Below are positions 5,703-7,678 of a stretch of 7,678 nucleotides of DNA, piece by piece. Every line of letters begins with the position of its first letter. The stretch's first letter is position 1. The translations under genes were made by a program, and so were the position numbers. The notes under the pieces are model-generated. The model worked only from the letters and a program-made list of their open reading frames with translations. It had not been told where the DNA came from and made no database searches. Source of the DNA: an uncultured Subdoligranulum sp. (GTDB taxonomy: Bacteria; Bacillota; Clostridia; Christensenellales; CAG-314); NCBI GenBank assembly GCA_900551395.1, contig URVX01000049.1, forward strand, positions 1 through 7,678. Direction: 5' to 3'.

Positions 5703-7678
5703 ATGAAAAAATTCAGATCTATTTTGGTTGCAATTTTGTTTGCAATAGTTTTATGCGCTGTTTCTGCTTGCAGCAAAAGCAACGTAAAGCTGTCCTTTGA
5801 GACAAACGGCGGAAATGAAATACAAGCCGTGCAGGTCAAAAAAGGCGAAAATTACGAATTGCCCGTTCCTACAAGAACAGGCTACGAGTTTGACGGCTGG
5901 TTTACGAGTGAGGGCTTTGAAGGCTCTGCCGTGGAAAGCGTAGTGGCGGAAAGTGACGCTACCTTTTACGCAAAGTGGACCAGGCTTTACACTGTCACGT
6001 TGGATCTGGACGGCGGAACGCTTTCGAGCGCGTCCCTGTCTTTGCGCGCAGGCGTCAATTTGTTTAACGCCGTTCAAAGTCTCGTGCCTGTCAAGGAAAA
6101 CCATCAGTTCGGCGGTTGGTTCAAGGATAACGTCGCTTTGTCCACCAATGCTTTGATGCCGGAAGAAAACGTAACGCTCAAAGCGAAATACAAGGTTGCT
6201 TACAGGGTTGAGCTTTATCTGCAAAACATGGAGGATGAAACCGTATACGAAAAGGCAGCGGACGACGTTGTCGGTTACGATTACGCCGGAACGGAGGTTC
6301 GTGCCGACGAGAAGGTAGTGGGCTTCGAGAGAGTTATCGGTCACGAGTCCGAGATTTCTTCAAAGGTTTTGTCCGAAAACGCTTCCGAAAATGTTTTCAG
6401 ACTTTATTACGACAGACAGACATTCACGATTGTTTTCGACCCCGATTTCCCCGAAGATCAAGGTGACGCGGCAGACAGATTTTACACCGTGAAATACGGT
6501 CAGGAAATCACAGTGCCCGTAGATTTCGAGCTAGAAGGCAATTATCTTATCGGCTGGACGCCGGATGACGGAGAAACGATTTACAAAGCCAATCTTATCG
6601 AAAACCTTATCCGCAACGGCAGTCAGAGCGTCGAGCTTCAGCCCGACAGCTTTATTCCAGAAGACGATATGGTATTGAAAGCCGTATGGAACAAGGGTTA
6701 TGTCGATATGTTCGACGGAGACGATTACATATTCGTAAGCCCTGACAGCGGCTCGGTAGTTTATCTGTATCGCGGCGGGGAGTATTTTGTCGGCTCTTTG
6801 AACGAAAGATCAAAGGAGTTTTTGTTCAGAAACAAAGCCGATGAAATAGTGCTCAAGGGCAAAATCAATGAAAACGGAACGTATGTTTACAGCGATTCTG
6901 TCCGCAACAATTCTTCCTACGTGCTTTATGCGGTCGGTTCCGGAATAAACGAAAACATAAGCATGCTTTTCGACGAATTTGACGGAATTGTTTATTACGA
7001 AAGAGAAGGCGGAATGATAACCGTCCAGCGCGCCGGCTATTATACTATCGACGAAAACAATATGTATACGGCGCATTTCGACGACGGGTCCTTCAATTTT
7101 ATCGTCGGTCAGGCAAACGGACAGAACGCTTTCCAGCTGCGCAACGAAGAGGAATACGCTTTGGGACGCAACAACGGCGAAATGACGGGTCTTGTCCGCT
7201 TTGCGATAAACAACGGCAGTGTGGTCTATTTCACAGCCGCTTATCAGATGCTGCTTGACGGCTTCGGCACGGCAGTTATGAATATGGGGGACTCCACGCA
7301 GTCTTTCAGATACACCTATGACGCGGATCTGCAGCGTATAACTCTGCGGAACGCGCTCGGCTCGGTTGCGGGGGTATGCCAGATTATGGGCTCCTCCGTG
7401 CAAGGCTATATGCTGTATGACCAGCAGTACGACAATGTTTACACATCCGAAGCTTCAGGTGCGACTCTTACGTTGGACGGTCTTTACAGTGCGACGTATT
7501 TCGACGGAACAACGTCCGTCAAGGGTGTCTATGCGGTTACCGGCACTTCGGTGTTGGGCGGCAGTATAGTAAAATTCACCTCGGAGTCGGGAGCCGTAGG
7601 CGCTCAGCCCGTCACCTTTACGTTTATCATTAGAAGCGAGACGGTGGAGACCGGCAATGTGGGCGAAAACGGAAGACC
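5703..7678 (+). CDS. Lipoprotein with InlB B-type repeats and a long beta-rich C-terminal region, 3'-incomplete
   Basis: The frame is open from ATG 5703 to the window end: 658 residues visible, no stop. The signal peptide MKKFRSILVA... ends in lipobox VSAC, with the lipidated Cys at 23. Four beta-grasp-like extracellular units follow. Residues about 28-93 (GYEFDGWF ... FYAKW) and 97-164 (FGGWF ... LKAKY) are InlB B-type repeats. Residues 167-237 resemble the MucBP-like unit often found between such repeats (VELYLQNMEDETVYEK ... FRLYYDR). Residues 240-330 form a longer InlB B-like unit (YLIGWTPDDGE ... LKAVW). Residues 331-658 are rich in Gly, Asp and Tyr with alternating beta-strand patterns and recurring Asp-Gly motifs; I do not recognise the family. 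The protein is probably displayed on the outer face of the membrane as an adhesin-like or binding protein; the ligand is unknown. It shares the InlB B-type fold with the neighbouring LRR lipoprotein but has no leucine-rich repeats. Confidence 0.9.
   Translation, partial: MKKFRSILVAILFAIVLCAVSACSKSNVKLSFETNGGNEIQAVQVKKGENYELPVPTRTGYEFDGWFTSEGFEGSAVESVVAESDATFYAKWTRLYTVTLDLDGGTLSSASLSLRAGVNLFNAVQSLVPVKENHQFGGWFKDNVALSTNALMPEENVTLKAKYKVAYRVELYLQNMEDETVYEKAADDVVGYDYAGTEVRADEKVVGFERVIGHESEISSKVLSENASENVFRLYYDRQTFTIVFDPDFPEDQGDAADRFYTVKYGQEITVPVDFELEGNYLIGWTPDDGETIYKANLIENLIRNGSQSVELQPDSFIPEDDMVLKAVWNKGYVDMFDGDDYIFVSPDSGSVVYLYRGGEYFVGSLNERSKEFLFRNKADEIVLKGKINENGTYVYSDSVRNNSSYVLYAVGSGINENISMLFDEFDGIVYYEREGGMITVQRAGYYTIDENNMYTAHFDDGSFNFIVGQANGQNAFQLRNEEEYALGRNNGEMTGLVRFAINNGSVVYFTAAYQMLLDGFGTAVMNMGDSTQSFRYTYDADLQRITLRNALGSVAGVCQIMGSSVQGYMLYDQQYDNVYTSEASGATLTLDGLYSATYFDGTTSVKGVYAVTGTSVLGGSIVKFTSESGAVGAQPVTFTFIIRSETVETGNVGENGR
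5784..6692 (+). repeat. Tandem InlB B-type / MucBP-like units of the second lipoprotein
   Basis: Four consecutive units occupy residues 28-93, 97-164, 167-237 and 240-330. Units 1, 2 and 4 share a G-W in the middle and close with A-K-W, A-K-Y or A-V-W. Unit 3 instead ends in LYYDR, the usual closing of MucBP-like units. The units are diverged in sequence, so this is an old domain array and not a recent DNA duplication. Confidence 0.7.

Noticed and set aside
6810..7403. Minus-strand ORF of 197 residues opposite the second lipoprotein
   Set aside because: The plus frame is continuous from the signal peptide to the window end; the antisense frame has no supporting start signal or domain.

Overview
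The window carries three same-strand genes for exported or membrane-attached proteins, and no RNA gene, mobile element or CRISPR array that I can see. Good AGGAG ribosome binding sites, Lys-Lys lipoprotein signal peptides, mid-range GC content, a BspA-type leucine-rich repeat protein and Listeria-Bacteroides (InlB B-type) repeats together suggest a Gram-positive gut-type Clostridia (Bacillota). That assignment is an inference from style and not from a marker gene.

Bases 1-2568 hold the 3' part of one large gene for a membrane-anchored protein with two von Willebrand factor A (VWA) domains flanking a glutamine-amidotransferase-like domain. The start lies upstream of the window. An in-frame TGA at 1414-1416 cuts the gene inside the second VWA domain. 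The same frame resumes at once with family-like sequence and runs to a C-terminal membrane segment at 2568. This looks like one gene broken by a single-base nonsense change (or a sequence error), and not two genes.

After 28 bases comes a 972-residue lipoprotein (2597-5515). It has a lipobox Cys, a fibronectin-III-like domain, about 27 BspA-type leucine-rich repeats with a 23-residue period and a Cys ladder, two inserted modules sharing IYAGNWVV, one InlB B-type repeat and an acidic, proline-rich tail.

A 187-base gap (5516-5702) holds a possible promoter, two small hairpins and a Shine-Dalgarno followed by a start-stop ATGTAA. A second lipoprotein follows (5703 to the window end, incomplete). 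It has InlB B-type repeats, a MucBP-like domain and a long beta-rich region built on recurring Asp-Gly motifs that I cannot assign to a family.

Taken together the locus looks like a cell-envelope cluster: a metal-ion-dependent (MIDAS) VWA membrane protein, then two repeat-rich lipoproteins displayed on the outer face of the membrane. A shared role in surface adhesion or envelope function is an inference from order and architecture only.
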